Shown here: positions 9,260 through 17,724 of the stretch, in pieces | How the letters are laid out: each line of letters opens with the position of its first letter | How positions within the stretch are numbered: position 1 is the first letter of the stretch | Assembly: GCF_003207955.1 (NCBI RefSeq) | Contig: NZ_NOXG01000008.1 | Span: 1-64,000 of the forward strand | Source of the DNA: Novacetimonas pomaceti | Lineage (GTDB): Bacteria > Pseudomonadota > Alphaproteobacteria > Acetobacterales > Acetobacteraceae | Length of the DNA stretch: 64,000 nucleotides | Direction: 5' to 3' | Notes under the pieces: model-generated | What the model saw: the letters and a program-made list of their open reading frames with translations, nothing else | Told to the model about the DNA's origin: nothing | Database searches by the model: none | Position numbers and translations under genes: made by a program

Positions 9260-9288
9260 CGTGGCCTGATGAAAAACATCAGGCCACG
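9260..9288. terminator. 12-bp hairpin downstream of the cold-shock gene
   Basis: A perfect inverted repeat, CGTGGCCTGATG with CATCAGGCCACG, surrounds a five-A loop. There is no T run on either side, so it may stabilise the mRNA 3' end or work with the T-tailed hairpin 12 bases further on. Confidence 0.6.
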
Positions 9289-9300
9289 TCAGGAATCAGA

Positions 9301-9334
9301 ACAGGGCGTTCCTTGCGGGACGCCCTGTTTTTTT
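9301..9334 (+). terminator. Rho-independent terminator, cold-shock gene
   Basis: Stem ACAGGGCGT (9301-9309) pairs with ACGCCCTGT (9320-9328) and runs into seven consecutive Ts. It sits between the convergent cold-shock and smpB genes and may also slow readthrough from smpB. Confidence 0.85.
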
Positions 9335-9356
9335 ATGCCCGGTGGACGGGGTATCG

Positions 9357-9854
9357 TCAGTCCTCGCGCCCCTTGTTGCGCATCAGGCGTGCCTTGTCGC
9401 GTTGCCAGTCCCGTTCCGCGATGGCGTGGCGCTTGTCGGCTTTCTTACGCCCCTCCCCTATTCCCAGCGTCAGCTTGGCAATGCCACGGCTGTTGAAATG
9501 GATGTCCAGCGGGACAAGGGTGACGCCATTGCGGGCGGTTTCCCCCAGCAGCCTGTCAATCTGCTTTCCATGCAGCAGGAGCTTGCGCGGGGCACGGGGT
9601 TCGAAGCGCGACAGGACCCCGCCCTGATATTCGGGGATGTAGCTGTTGAACAGCCACAGTTCACCGTCCCGTTCGGCGGCATAGGCCTCGGTAATGGTGG
9701 CGCGCCCCATCCGCAGGCTCTTGACCTCCGGTCCCTTGAGGACCAGCCCGGCCTCCAGGGTTTCAAGGATGGTATAGTTGAAGCGACCCTTGCGGTTCTG
9801 CGCGGCGATCCCAGTGGAGATCATGCCGCTGCCGTTTCTCTGTTTCGCTGCCAT
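9357..9854 (-). CDS. smpB: SsrA-binding protein SmpB
   Basis: SmpB binds tmRNA and delivers it to stalled ribosomes for trans-translation. The 165 residues contain the family core: RKGRFNYTILETLEAGLVL, then GPEVKSLRMGRATITEAYA, an oligonucleotide-binding barrel, and the basic C-terminal tail (ADKRHAIAERDWQRDKARL) that mimics the anticodon stem in the ribosome. It starts three bases after the dapA stop codon, so dapA and smpB form one transcript; this pairing recurs in Acetobacteraceae and related alphaproteobacteria. Confidence 0.95.
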   Translation of the reverse strand: MAAKQRNGSGMISTGIAAQNRKGRFNYTILETLEAGLVLKGPEVKSLRMGRATITEAYAAERDGELWLFNSYIPEYQGGVLSRFEPRAPRKLLLHGKQIDRLLGETARNGVTLVPLDIHFNSRGIAKLTLGIGEGRKKADKRHAIAERDWQRDKARLMRNKGRED

Positions 9855-9857
9855 GGG

Positions 9858-10736
9858 TCAGTCCAGCAATCCCGCCATCGACATGGCGTCCTTCACGCGC
9901 GCGCGTGAGGCGTCGCTGAGGGGGGCAAGCGGAAGGCGGCAGGTTTCCCCCATCAGGCCCAGCACGCTTGCGGCGAATTTCACGGGCACGGGGTTGCTTT
10001 CACAGAACAGCGCCTCATGCAGCGGGAAAAGCCGGTCATGTTTTTCCATGGCTTCCATGACGCGCCCGTCGTTCCACGCGGCCTGGATTTCGGCGCACTG
10101 CGTCGGGGCGACGTTGGAGGTCACGCTGATGCACCCGTCCCCGCCAGAGGCCAGGAACGCCACTGCCGTCGCGTCCTCGCCCGAAAGCTGGATGAACGGC
10201 TTGCTGATGGCATGACGTGTCTGCAGCGGCCGCACCAGATTGGCCGTCGCGTCCTTGACGCCGATGATATTGGGGTGTTTTGCCAGCCGTGCCATCGTTT
10301 CCACCGAAATGTCGATGACCGAGCGTCCGGGGATGTTGTACAGGATAAGCGGGATCGTAATGGCGTCGGCCACCGCCATGAAATGGCGATAGATCCCTTC
10401 CTGCACGGGCTTGTTGTAATAGGGGGCGACCACCAGCACGCCGGAAGCCCCCGCCGACTGTGCATCCCGGGCCATCTTGATGGCCTCCGCCGTGCTGTTG
10501 GAGCCCGCGCCGGCAAGGACGGGAACGCGGCCATTGGTCGTTTTGATGGTAAATTCGACCACCTGCGCATGTTCTTCGGGGGTAAGGGTCGGGCTTTCGC
10601 CCGTGGTGCCGACAGGAACCAGCGCGGAACTTCCCTGCTGGATCTGCCAGTCGATGAAGCCACCCATGGAGGCCAGGTCGAGCGACCCGTCCTGGTTCAT
10701 TGGCGTAATCAGGGCGGTAATGGAACCCTTGAACAT
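9858..10736 (-). CDS. dapA: 4-hydroxy-tetrahydrodipicolinate synthase DapA
   Basis: DapA condenses pyruvate with aspartate semialdehyde, the committed step to diaminopimelate and lysine. The 292-residue TIM barrel carries GTTGESPTL (substrate-binding loop), the catalytic tyrosine in ILYNIPGRS and the Schiff-base lysine in GVKDAT. The start at 10736 (MFKGSITALITP) matches the family; the frame stays open to an ATG at 10769 that would add 11 unconserved residues. It is immediately followed by smpB. The 180 bases upstream separate it from pheA and probably carry its promoter. Confidence 0.95.
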   Translation of the reverse strand: MFKGSITALITPMNQDGSLDLASMGGFIDWQIQQGSSALVPVGTTGESPTLTPEEHAQVVEFTIKTTNGRVPVLAGAGSNSTAEAIKMARDAQSAGASGVLVVAPYYNKPVQEGIYRHFMAVADAITIPLILYNIPGRSVIDISVETMARLAKHPNIIGVKDATANLVRPLQTRHAISKPFIQLSGEDATAVAFLASGGDGCISVTSNVAPTQCAEIQAAWNDGRVMEAMEKHDRLFPLHEALFCESNPVPVKFAASVLGLMGETCRLPLAPLSDASRARVKDAMSMAGLLD

Positions 10737-10917
10737 GGTTGTTTCCACTTGCTTGTCAGATCCCGCCACCCGGATTCAGGCGAGCGGAGCGCGATGGCGG
10801 AGGATCTTTTTTCTGTCTGAACTCTGTGGGCGGGATACAGGCCCCGACCGCGACTGTCCCCTCACATATAGGTACGGGGACCGGGGATGGCAAAGCATCC
10901 CGATCTGGATCGTCCTG

Positions 10918-11808
10918 TCATTTCATGACGGGCGTTCCGGATCGCGGCGGGGACACGCTGTCGTGGCGGAAGGGGGACGCGGGATAGACGCCGAGGAGAT
11001 CGACCTGTTCGGCGAAAAATGAAAGTTCACGCAGGGCCGCGGACAGCGCGGGATCATCCGGGTGTCCCTCCACGTCAAGAAGGAACTGCGTGGCGGCGAA
11101 CGATCCCTCCAGCATGTAGCTTTCAAGCCGGGTCATGTTGATCCCGTTGGTGGCGAACCCGCCCAGGACCTTGTACAACGCGCCGGGCTGGTTGCTGACC
11201 CGGAACAGCAGCGTCGTCATGCTGTCACGGATGCCACGGGGCAGTTCGGCCGGCGTGCGCGCGGCGATATAGAAACGGGTCGTGTTGTGGGCCGCGTCCT
11301 CGACATTGTGACGCAGGATCACCAGCCCGTTCAGGTCCGCCGCAAGGGACGAGGCCACGGCCACGTCTTCCTTCCTGCCCCATTCACGGACCAGTTCCGC
11401 GGATCCCGCCGTATCGAATTCCACGACGGGCTTCAGGCCCGTTTCGCGGATCAGCCCCCTGATCTGCGCCATGGCGACCGGGTGGGTGTGGATGCGGCGC
11501 GCATCCTGCAGGGTCGTGCCGGGAATGCCCATCAGGCAATGTTCGACACGCTGGAAATGTTCGCCCACGATGAACAGGTTCGACTGCGGCAGCAGCGCAT
11601 GGATATCGGGCACGCGCCCCGCCAGACTGTTTTCACAGGCCAGCATTGCCGCGTCGGCCCGGCCGTCATGCACGGCTGCGATCGTGTCGGCAAAGGTTTC
11701 GCAGGGCAATGTCGTCCAGCTTGGCCGGGCTTCACGGCAGGCAAGGTCGGAATAGGCCCCGGGCCTACCCTGGAACGCGATGGTTCCGGTGGCGTGCGCG
11801 TCTGTCAT
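10918..11808 (-). CDS. pheA: Prephenate dehydratase
   Basis: A monofunctional prephenate dehydratase converting prephenate to phenylpyruvate in phenylalanine synthesis. The 296 residues lack a chorismate mutase domain. The periplasmic-binding-protein-like catalytic domain begins FQGRPGAYSDLA and contains the active-site HNTTRFY near residue 178. The C-terminal ACT domain (about 205-280, with NQPGALYKVLGGFA and NMTRLES) is the phenylalanine feedback site. Its start overlaps the kdsB stop by four bases (ATGA at 11805-11808), so kdsB and pheA are coupled. The extreme C-terminus (after residue 280) is unconserved. Confidence 0.93.
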   Translation of the reverse strand: MTDAHATGTIAFQGRPGAYSDLACREARPSWTTLPCETFADTIAAVHDGRADAAMLACENSLAGRVPDIHALLPQSNLFIVGEHFQRVEHCLMGIPGTTLQDARRIHTHPVAMAQIRGLIRETGLKPVVEFDTAGSAELVREWGRKEDVAVASSLAADLNGLVILRHNVEDAAHNTTRFYIAARTPAELPRGIRDSMTTLLFRVSNQPGALYKVLGGFATNGINMTRLESYMLEGSFAATQFLLDVEGHPDDPALSAALRELSFFAEQVDLLGVYPASPFRHDSVSPPRSGTPVMK

Positions 11809-12554
11809 GTCAGGGCGCAGGAGGACTGTCGGGCCGTCGTGCGGGCGCGTTCAAGGTCCGCGGGCGTATCGACGCCAAAGGGCGCATGGGCGATCCGGGC
11901 GCATCCGATGCGCATGCCCGCCTCCAGCGCGCGAAGCTGTTCCAGACGCTCGCGCCGTTCGAGGGGGGATTCCGGCGTGCTGACGAATCGCTGCAGCGCG
12001 GCGCGGCGATAGGCATAGATGCCGACATGATGCCATAGGGGACCCGGTCCCCACGGAACGGGCATCCGGGAAAAATAGAGCGCGCGCGCGACGTCCGCGC
12101 CACTGTCGAAGGCGCATGCGACCTTGACCACGGACTCCGCCGCCGCTTCCGCCGCGTCGCGGACGGGTGCCGCCAGCGTGGCGATATCCACCTGCGCGTC
12201 GTCCAGCGGCTGCAGGACCCTGTGCAGGACATCCGGCTTTACCTCCGGCAGGTCGCCCTGGAGGTTGATGACGATGTCATGCCGCCCCGCCGGGTCGATC
12301 CGCTCCAGCGCCTGCCATACGCGGTCCGAGCCCGATGGCAGGTCGGGGTCGGTCATGACGGGCATTCCCCCTGCCCTTTCCACCGCTTCGGCAACGGCGG
12401 CGTCGCAGACGGCGACAGCCACCGGCCCGATACCGGCGGCCAGGGCGCGTTCAAGAACATGGGCGATCATCGGGCGGCCGGCGATATCGGCCAGTGGTTT
12501 TCCGGGCAGGCGCGATGACGCCATGCGGGCCGGTATTATGACAATCGGGTTCAT
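11805..12554 (-). CDS. kdsB: 3-deoxy-manno-octulosonate cytidylyltransferase
   Basis: KdsB activates Kdo as CMP-Kdo for lipopolysaccharide inner-core synthesis. The 249-residue sugar nucleotidyltransferase opens with IIPARMASSRLPGKPLADI and continues with VVNLQGDLP-type residues (here IVINLQGDLPEV), ALYFSRMPVPW, and HVGIYAYRRAALQRF. All are standard for KdsB. It is the first gene of the kdsB-pheA pair and is divergent from the cytochrome c gene; 137 bases separate the two starts. Linkage of kdsB with pheA is common in alphaproteobacteria. Confidence 0.95.
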   Translation of the reverse strand: MNPIVIIPARMASSRLPGKPLADIAGRPMIAHVLERALAAGIGPVAVAVCDAAVAEAVERAGGMPVMTDPDLPSGSDRVWQALERIDPAGRHDIVINLQGDLPEVKPDVLHRVLQPLDDAQVDIATLAAPVRDAAEAAAESVVKVACAFDSGADVARALYFSRMPVPWGPGPLWHHVGIYAYRRAALQRFVSTPESPLERRERLEQLRALEAGMRIGCARIAHAPFGVDTPADLERARTTARQSSCALT

Positions 12555-12691
12555 GAAATCAGGTTTTGGCCCATCGGTTCATCTGAGGCGACACGTCACG
12601 TGCGCGCTTGTGGATGCTTCACACAAGCTGCGCGGCAGTCTAGGTAATGAAGCAAAGTCATGCAACCGCGCACGAAAGGTGTCTTTAAGGT

Positions 12692-13201
12692 ATGAACACT
12701 CTACGGCTTAACCAGATGGGGGCAGCCTGTCTGGTTGCGGCGGTTGCATTCGGCGGCAGCTGGGTTCTGGGCGATGTCCTCGTACCCCATCACGCTGCGG
12801 CGCAGACGGCGGTTCCCATGCCGCAATCCACGCCAGACGATGGACAGGATCCCCCGATCGAGACGCTGCTGGCGCATGCCGACGTGGCAAAGGGACGCGA
12901 ACTGGCGGATCATCAGTGCGGGATGTGCCACAGCTTTGCCCCGCATGGCCCGTCCGTCATCGGCCCGGACCTGTTTGGCGTGATGGGCACGCACATAGGC
13001 GACATCCCCGGCTACGAATTTTCCGAAGCCCTGAGCGCGCGCAAGAAAGACGTCTGGACCCCTGCCCTGCTGTCGGAATGGATCAAGAAGCCCGATGCGT
13101 TCGCGCCGGGCACCAAGATGGCCTTCCCGGGCGTTTCCTCGCCGGTTGAACGCGCCAATCTCGTGGCGTTCATCCGCTCGCTTCATGATGGGGATAACTG
13201 A
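12692..13201 (+). CDS. Membrane-anchored class I cytochrome c
   Basis: An electron carrier held at the periplasmic face of the cytoplasmic membrane. One N-terminal hydrophobic segment (about residues 9-27) acts as uncleaved anchor or signal. A flexible Pro/Gln-rich linker leads to one c-type heme domain. The heme site is CGMCH near residue 76, and the distal methionine ligand is probably in TKMAFPG near residue 141. Layout and the FSEALSARKKDVWT region resemble CycM/cytochrome c552 of alphaproteobacteria, which pass electrons to terminal oxidases. The stop codon overlaps the hisN start (TGATG at 13199-13203), an arrangement I read as one operon although the functions differ. Confidence 0.88.
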   Translation: MNTLRLNQMGAACLVAAVAFGGSWVLGDVLVPHHAAAQTAVPMPQSTPDDGQDPPIETLLAHADVAKGRELADHQCGMCHSFAPHGPSVIGPDLFGVMGTHIGDIPGYEFSEALSARKKDVWTPALLSEWIKKPDAFAPGTKMAFPGVSSPVERANLVAFIRSLHDGDN

Positions 13202-13995
13202 TGTCCGGATCATTGCCACAACGCGATCGGCTGCTGGACGCGGCGCTGGCGGCGGCGGATGTGGCCGGGTGCATCGTGCGGCCGTTTTTCCGCGTGGGCG
13301 TCGCGGCCGATGACAAGGCTGACCAGAGCCCCGTCACCATCGCCGACCGTTCCGCCGAACGCGCGATCCGCGCCGTTCTGGGCGAACGCCTGCCGGAACA
13401 TGGGATCATGGGCGAGGAATTCGGCCTGGAACGCGCCGGTGCGTCCTATCGCTGGGTGATTGACCCGGTTGACGGCACGCGGGCGTTCCTGACCGGTCGT
13501 CCCACCTTTGGCACCCTGATCGCCCTGCTGCATGACGGGGTGCCGGTGCTTGGCGTGATTGACCAGCCGATCACCGGCGAAAGGTGGATCGGGATCCGGG
13601 GCGAACGCACGCGCTACGTCTCGTCCTTTCCGGGGCGGGCGGGAACGCGGGCATGCCCCGCGCTGGACCGGGCCGAACTGTCATGCACGTCGCCGGAAAT
13701 CCTCGAAGGGGCCTATCGGGCGCGATGGGACCGTCTGTCGCGTGCCGTCAAGCGCACCTCGTGGGGGGGGGACTGCTATGCCTATGGCCTGCTGGCGCTG
13801 GGACAGGTGGATGTCATCGCCGAATGCACCATGAAGCCATGGGACTGGGCCGCCCTTGTTCCCGTGATCGAGGGCGCGGGCGGCAGCGTGACCGACTGGG
13901 CGGGCCGTCCCCTGCGGCTGGATGGCGACGGGACCGTCCTGGCGCTGGGCAACCCGGCCCTGCTTTCCCCTGTCCGGGACCTGCTGGCGGATTAG
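13201..13995 (+). CDS. hisN: Inositol-monophosphatase-family phosphatase, likely histidinol-phosphatase
   Basis: A magnesium-dependent phosphomonoesterase of 264 residues. Metal-binding motifs are MGEEFG near residue 69, DPVDGTRAFLTG near 88, and WDWAALVPVIEGAGG near 214. The G-T-R-A-F-x-x-G form of the second motif and overall length fit the histidinol-phosphatase (HisN) branch better than inositol monophosphatase or CysQ. Family members have relaxed specificity, so the symbol is probable, not certain. It overlaps the cytochrome c stop by one base. The run of seven Gs near 13764 lies in frame, coding WGGDCYAYG. Confidence 0.82.
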   Translation: MSGSLPQRDRLLDAALAAADVAGCIVRPFFRVGVAADDKADQSPVTIADRSAERAIRAVLGERLPEHGIMGEEFGLERAGASYRWVIDPVDGTRAFLTGRPTFGTLIALLHDGVPVLGVIDQPITGERWIGIRGERTRYVSSFPGRAGTRACPALDRAELSCTSPEILEGAYRARWDRLSRAVKRTSWGGDCYAYGLLALGQVDVIAECTMKPWDWAALVPVIEGAGGSVTDWAGRPLRLDGDGTVLALGNPALLSPVRDLLAD

Positions 13996-14100
13996 GACAT
14001 TATTCCTTCCTTAATCCCTGTCCCGCGTGAAACCGCCCTAGCCATGCGCCATGCAATCAGATAGGGCATCCCTTTGATCGAACAAGCGTGAGCACTCGAC

Positions 14101-15366
14101 ATGACTCAGCCCTCCGTCAGCCATCTTTCCCTCTCCAAGGACAAGATCCGCATTCTCCTCCTCGAAGGGGTACATGACAGCGCGGTCGCGCTGCTCAGGG
14201 AAAATGGGTACGAGAACGTTACCCGCCTCAAGACCGCGCTCGAGGGCGAAGCCCTGCGCAAGGCGCTGGAGGGGGTGCATATCGTGGGCATCCGTTCGCG
14301 CACGCAGCTGACGCGGCAGGTGATCGAGGGCGCGGACCGCCTGATCGCCATTGGCTGTTTCTGCATCGGCACCAATCAGGTCGACCTGGTCGCGGCCCGT
14401 GAAAGCGGCATTCCCGTTTTCAACGCGCCGTTCAGCAACACGCGTTCCGTTGCCGAACTGGTGATGGGCGAGATTGTCATGCTGATGCGCCGGATCTTTC
14501 CCAAGTCGGTCGAATGCCATGAGGGCATATGGAACAAATCCGCGCACAACAGCTGGGAAGTCCGGGGCAAGACGCTGGGGATCGTGGGATACGGCTCCAT
14601 CGGGTCGCAGCTTTCCGTGCTGGCCGAAGCCTTTGGCATGCGCGTGTTCTATTACGACATTATTGACAAGCTGGTGCATGGCAATGCCCATCCCGTCGCC
14701 ACGCTTGAGGAACTGCTGGCGCTGAGCGATGTCGTCAGCCTTCATGTGCCGCAGACGCCCGAAACCGCGAACATGATGGGCGAGGCGCAGATCCGCGCGA
14801 TGAAGCCGGGGTCTTTCCTGATCAACAATGCCCGCGGGAACGTGGTGGACCTGTCCGCCCTGGCCGCGGCACTCAAGGACGGGCATCTGCTCGGCGCGGC
14901 GATCGACGTGTTCCCCAAGGAGCCCAAGGCCGCGGGCGAAAGCCTGGAGACGCCGCTGCGCGGGCTGGACAATGTCATCCTGACGCCGCACATCGGCGGT
15001 TCCACGGCCGAGGCACAGGAACGGATCGGTCAGGAAGTGGCCCGCAAGCTGCTGGAATATTCCGATATCGGCTCCACACTGGGGGCGGTAAATTTTCCTA
15101 CCGTGCAGCTGCCGGAAAATCCGCACGGCACCCGCTTCATGCACGTACATACCAATGCGCCGGGCGTCATGCTGCAGATCAATGAGATCTTCTCGCGCGA
15201 GGATTGCAACGTTACCGCCCAGTACCTGCAGACCGCAGGCGAACTGGGATACGTGGTGGTCGAGGCCGATACGGGCGGGGACGTGGAAAAGGACAACCGC
15301 ATCCTGTCCATGCTGCGGGACCTGAAGGGAACGATCCGCGCCCGCCTGCTCTATCAGCAGCGCTGA
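14101..15366 (+). CDS. serA: D-3-phosphoglycerate dehydrogenase
   Basis: SerA oxidises 3-phosphoglycerate with NAD, the first step of serine synthesis. At 421 residues with one ACT domain it is the E. coli-type (short) enzyme. The Rossmann motif GYGSIG is near residue 161. Catalytic residues are in NNARGNVVD (Arg, near 242), DVFPKEP (Glu, near 271) and TPHIGGS (His, near 298). The ACT regulatory domain spans about 345-421 and ends LYQQR; serine usually binds there. It follows hisN by 105 bases with probably its own promoter. A long hairpin separates it from the convergent molybdenum enzyme operon. Confidence 0.95.
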   Translation: MTQPSVSHLSLSKDKIRILLLEGVHDSAVALLRENGYENVTRLKTALEGEALRKALEGVHIVGIRSRTQLTRQVIEGADRLIAIGCFCIGTNQVDLVAARESGIPVFNAPFSNTRSVAELVMGEIVMLMRRIFPKSVECHEGIWNKSAHNSWEVRGKTLGIVGYGSIGSQLSVLAEAFGMRVFYYDIIDKLVHGNAHPVATLEELLALSDVVSLHVPQTPETANMMGEAQIRAMKPGSFLINNARGNVVDLSALAAALKDGHLLGAAIDVFPKEPKAAGESLETPLRGLDNVILTPHIGGSTAEAQERIGQEVARKLLEYSDIGSTLGAVNFPTVQLPENPHGTRFMHVHTNAPGVMLQINEIFSREDCNVTAQYLQTAGELGYVVVEADTGGDVEKDNRILSMLRDLKGTIRARLLYQQR

Positions 15367-15397
15367 GCGGTAAACCGCCCTTCCCTGTTGCGCGAAT

Positions 15398-15437
15398 GAA
15401 AGAAGGGGCACGTTCTTCCGGCGTGTCCCTTTCTTTC
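15398..15437. terminator. Hairpin between convergent serA and molybdenum hydroxylase genes
   Basis: About 15 paired bases with one bulge, GAAAGAAGGGGCACG against CGTGTCCCTTTCTTTC, around a nine-base loop, with T-rich flank on the plus strand. It can act in both directions, ending serA and the operon whose last stop is at 15442. Confidence 0.7.
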
Positions 15438-15441
15438 GTTT

Positions 15442-17724
15442 CTACACGGTGACGGCAGGCAGGTGCGGCAATAGCTGGTCCGGCGTGATGGGAAAGCTGC
15501 GGACGCGTATTCCCGTCGCGTTGAAGATGGCGTTGCCGATCGCAGCCGGCGCCCCGCATATCCCGACCTCCCCCAGTCCCTTGATATGCAGGGGATTGGA
15601 AACAGGCTCGTCTTCGGCGATCATGACGACGTCCATTTCGGGCATGTCGGCATGCGTGGAGACATGGTAATTCGCGAGATCATGCGCCATGAACTGTCCG
15701 GTACGGGGATCGGGGGCGTTTTCCTCATGCAGGGCATTTGACACGCCCCACACCATTCCGCCCAGCAGCTGCGATCGCGCGGTGCGGCGGTTGAGGATAC
15801 GCCCGCAGGCAAAGACGCCCAGCATCCTTCGCACGCGGGTTTCCCCGGTCACGGCGCTGACCGCCACTTCGACAAAGTGCGTGCCGAAGGAAGCCTGTGA
15901 CCATTTAAGGGAGGCCGCGTCGGCTTCGATCTGTCCGTGGGCGTCCACGCCATGGGGAAACGCCCGTTCCATCAGCGCGGACAGGGATTCATGCCGGTTT
16001 CCTGCATGGATGTTCCCGCCGCCAAGATGAAGCTGTTCCCGCGGCAGCCCATGCAGGGGGGAACGTTCGTCCGCGACGCAGGCCTGCAACAGCAGTTCGC
16101 GCAGGTTTTCACAGGCGCGCAGCACGGCTGAACCCGCACTTTCCGCCCCGAACGACCCGCCCGATCCCGGCGCGGGAGGATAGGCCGTATCGCCCATTTC
16201 GACATGGACCTGCGTGGGCGAAAGGCCCATGGCGGCCGCCGCGATCTGGGTCAGGATGGTCTGGGTGCCCGTGCCCGGATCCGTCATGGCAAGCTGCACC
16301 GTCAGGTTCCCCCCGACGTCGAGATGCGCCAGCGCCTGGCATGGCTTGAGCAGGTTGTAGCGCATCGCGCAGGCCATCCCCATCCCGATCAGCCACTCCC
16401 CTTCGCGCGTCTGTCCCGGAAGCGGATTTCGCGCCGCCCATTCGAAACGGCGCGCGCCTTCCTCCAGGCATTCCTTCAGGTGACGGCTGCTGAAGGGTTT
16501 GTGGGCGGTAAGATCGTCTGGCGTATCGTTGAGCAGCCGCAGTTCCACCGGGTCGATGCCGGTGGCATGCGCGACCTCGTCCATGGCGCATTCCAGCCCG
16601 ATCATCCCCACGGCGTCGCCGGGCGAGCGCATGGAATCCGAGCGTGGCAGGTCAAGATGGTTGAGGTGGGCCGTCGTGCGGATGGCATCGGCACGATACA
16701 GGCCACGGGTGATGGTGGTCGTATCCTCGACAAAATTATCGAACGATGCGCAGTGCGACAGCGCGTCATGGCTGATGGCGCGCAGGCGGCCGGAGCGGTC
16801 CGCGCCGATGCGCAGGGTCTGGCGGGTCGCGGTGCGATGGGTCGTGGCGGAGAACATCTGGGGCCGGGTCATGCCGACCTTGACGGGCTTGCCCAATGAC
16901 CGCGCCGCCAGCCCAGCCAGGATCGCATCCGCGAAATAAGGCAGTTTTCCGCCGAACCCACCGCCGACATACGGGCTGATGACCCGGACGCGATGGGGCG
17001 AGATCTGCAGCGTCGCGGCAATGCCATTGCGGATCGAGACCAGATTCTGCGCCGAGGTATGAAGGATCAGCGTATCGCCCTGCCACATCGCCGTGGTGGC
17101 ATGGGGTTCCATCTGTGCATGGTTCTGGTGCGGGGTTTCGTATATGGCCTCCACACGGATTTCTGAACCTGCGTAGCTGGTATCGAACGCGCCGAATTCC
17201 GTTTTGGCCGGTTTGAAGCCGTTGAGGAATTCCGGCTCCGTCGCGCGGGCGGCATCCAGAAGGACGTCGTGCGGCAACCTGTCATAACGGACGTCGACAG
17301 CCATGGCGGCGGCGCGTGCTTCCTCCAGCGTGTCGGCCACGACAAGGGCGACAGGTTCCCCATAATAATGGACGTCCGTTCCCCGCAGGACGGGCTGCGC
17401 CCGTGCGAAGCGGTCTTTGGCAACCAGAGGCCCCCATGGCGCCTGCGCTGGGGCATTGTCCGCCGTCATGATCAGTCGCACGCCCGGCATGGCCTGGGCC
17501 GTCGCGGTCCGTGTCGCGGTGATCCGGCCCCGCGCGATGGTCGAAAGCACCATGACACCGACAAGGGGTTCGGTCGTGACGCCCAATGTCGCGGCATCCA
17601 TTTCATAGGCATAGCGTGCCTCGCCCCGGACTTTCAGCGCGCTTTCCACGCGCTGCATCCCTGCCCCGATCAGCGGGGCGGCCGTATCGGGCATGTCGGC
17701 TGGTGGCATGACGCGATCATTCAT
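15442..17724 (-). CDS. Molybdopterin-binding subunit of a PaoABC-like aldehyde oxidoreductase
   Basis: The large catalytic subunit (760 residues) of a xanthine-oxidase-family hydroxylase that oxidises aldehydes to acids. The N-terminal domain (about 30-150) is the Ald_Xan_dh_C fold starting VRGEARYAYEMD. The cofactor-binding part has GGGFGGK near 255, MEPHATTA, and the C-terminal LGEVGICGAPA loop with the catalytic glutamate. It lacks a signal peptide of its own, as in PaoC, and would be carried out with the Tat-tagged Fe-S subunit. It is last in a three-gene operon; its start overlaps the FAD-subunit stop by eight bases (17717-17724). In acetic acid bacteria such enzymes are reported as aldehyde dehydrogenases. 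The exact substrate cannot be read from sequence. Confidence 0.9.
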   Translation of the reverse strand: MNDRVMPPADMPDTAAPLIGAGMQRVESALKVRGEARYAYEMDAATLGVTTEPLVGVMVLSTIARGRITATRTATAQAMPGVRLIMTADNAPAQAPWGPLVAKDRFARAQPVLRGTDVHYYGEPVALVVADTLEEARAAAMAVDVRYDRLPHDVLLDAARATEPEFLNGFKPAKTEFGAFDTSYAGSEIRVEAIYETPHQNHAQMEPHATTAMWQGDTLILHTSAQNLVSIRNGIAATLQISPHRVRVISPYVGGGFGGKLPYFADAILAGLAARSLGKPVKVGMTRPQMFSATTHRTATRQTLRIGADRSGRLRAISHDALSHCASFDNFVEDTTTITRGLYRADAIRTTAHLNHLDLPRSDSMRSPGDAVGMIGLECAMDEVAHATGIDPVELRLLNDTPDDLTAHKPFSSRHLKECLEEGARRFEWAARNPLPGQTREGEWLIGMGMACAMRYNLLKPCQALAHLDVGGNLTVQLAMTDPGTGTQTILTQIAAAAMGLSPTQVHVEMGDTAYPPAPGSGGSFGAESAGSAVLRACENLRELLLQACVADERSPLHGLPREQLHLGGGNIHAGNRHESLSALMERAFPHGVDAHGQIEADAASLKWSQASFGTHFVEVAVSAVTGETRVRRMLGVFACGRILNRRTARSQLLGGMVWGVSNALHEENAPDPRTGQFMAHDLANYHVSTHADMPEMDVVMIAEDEPVSNPLHIKGLGEVGICGAPAAIGNAIFNATGIRVRSFPITPDQLLPHLPAVTV

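Noticed and set aside
14038..15411. 457-codon open frame antisense to serA
   Set aside because: Fully covers serA on the opposite strand, His/Gln/Arg-rich translation with no recognisable domain.
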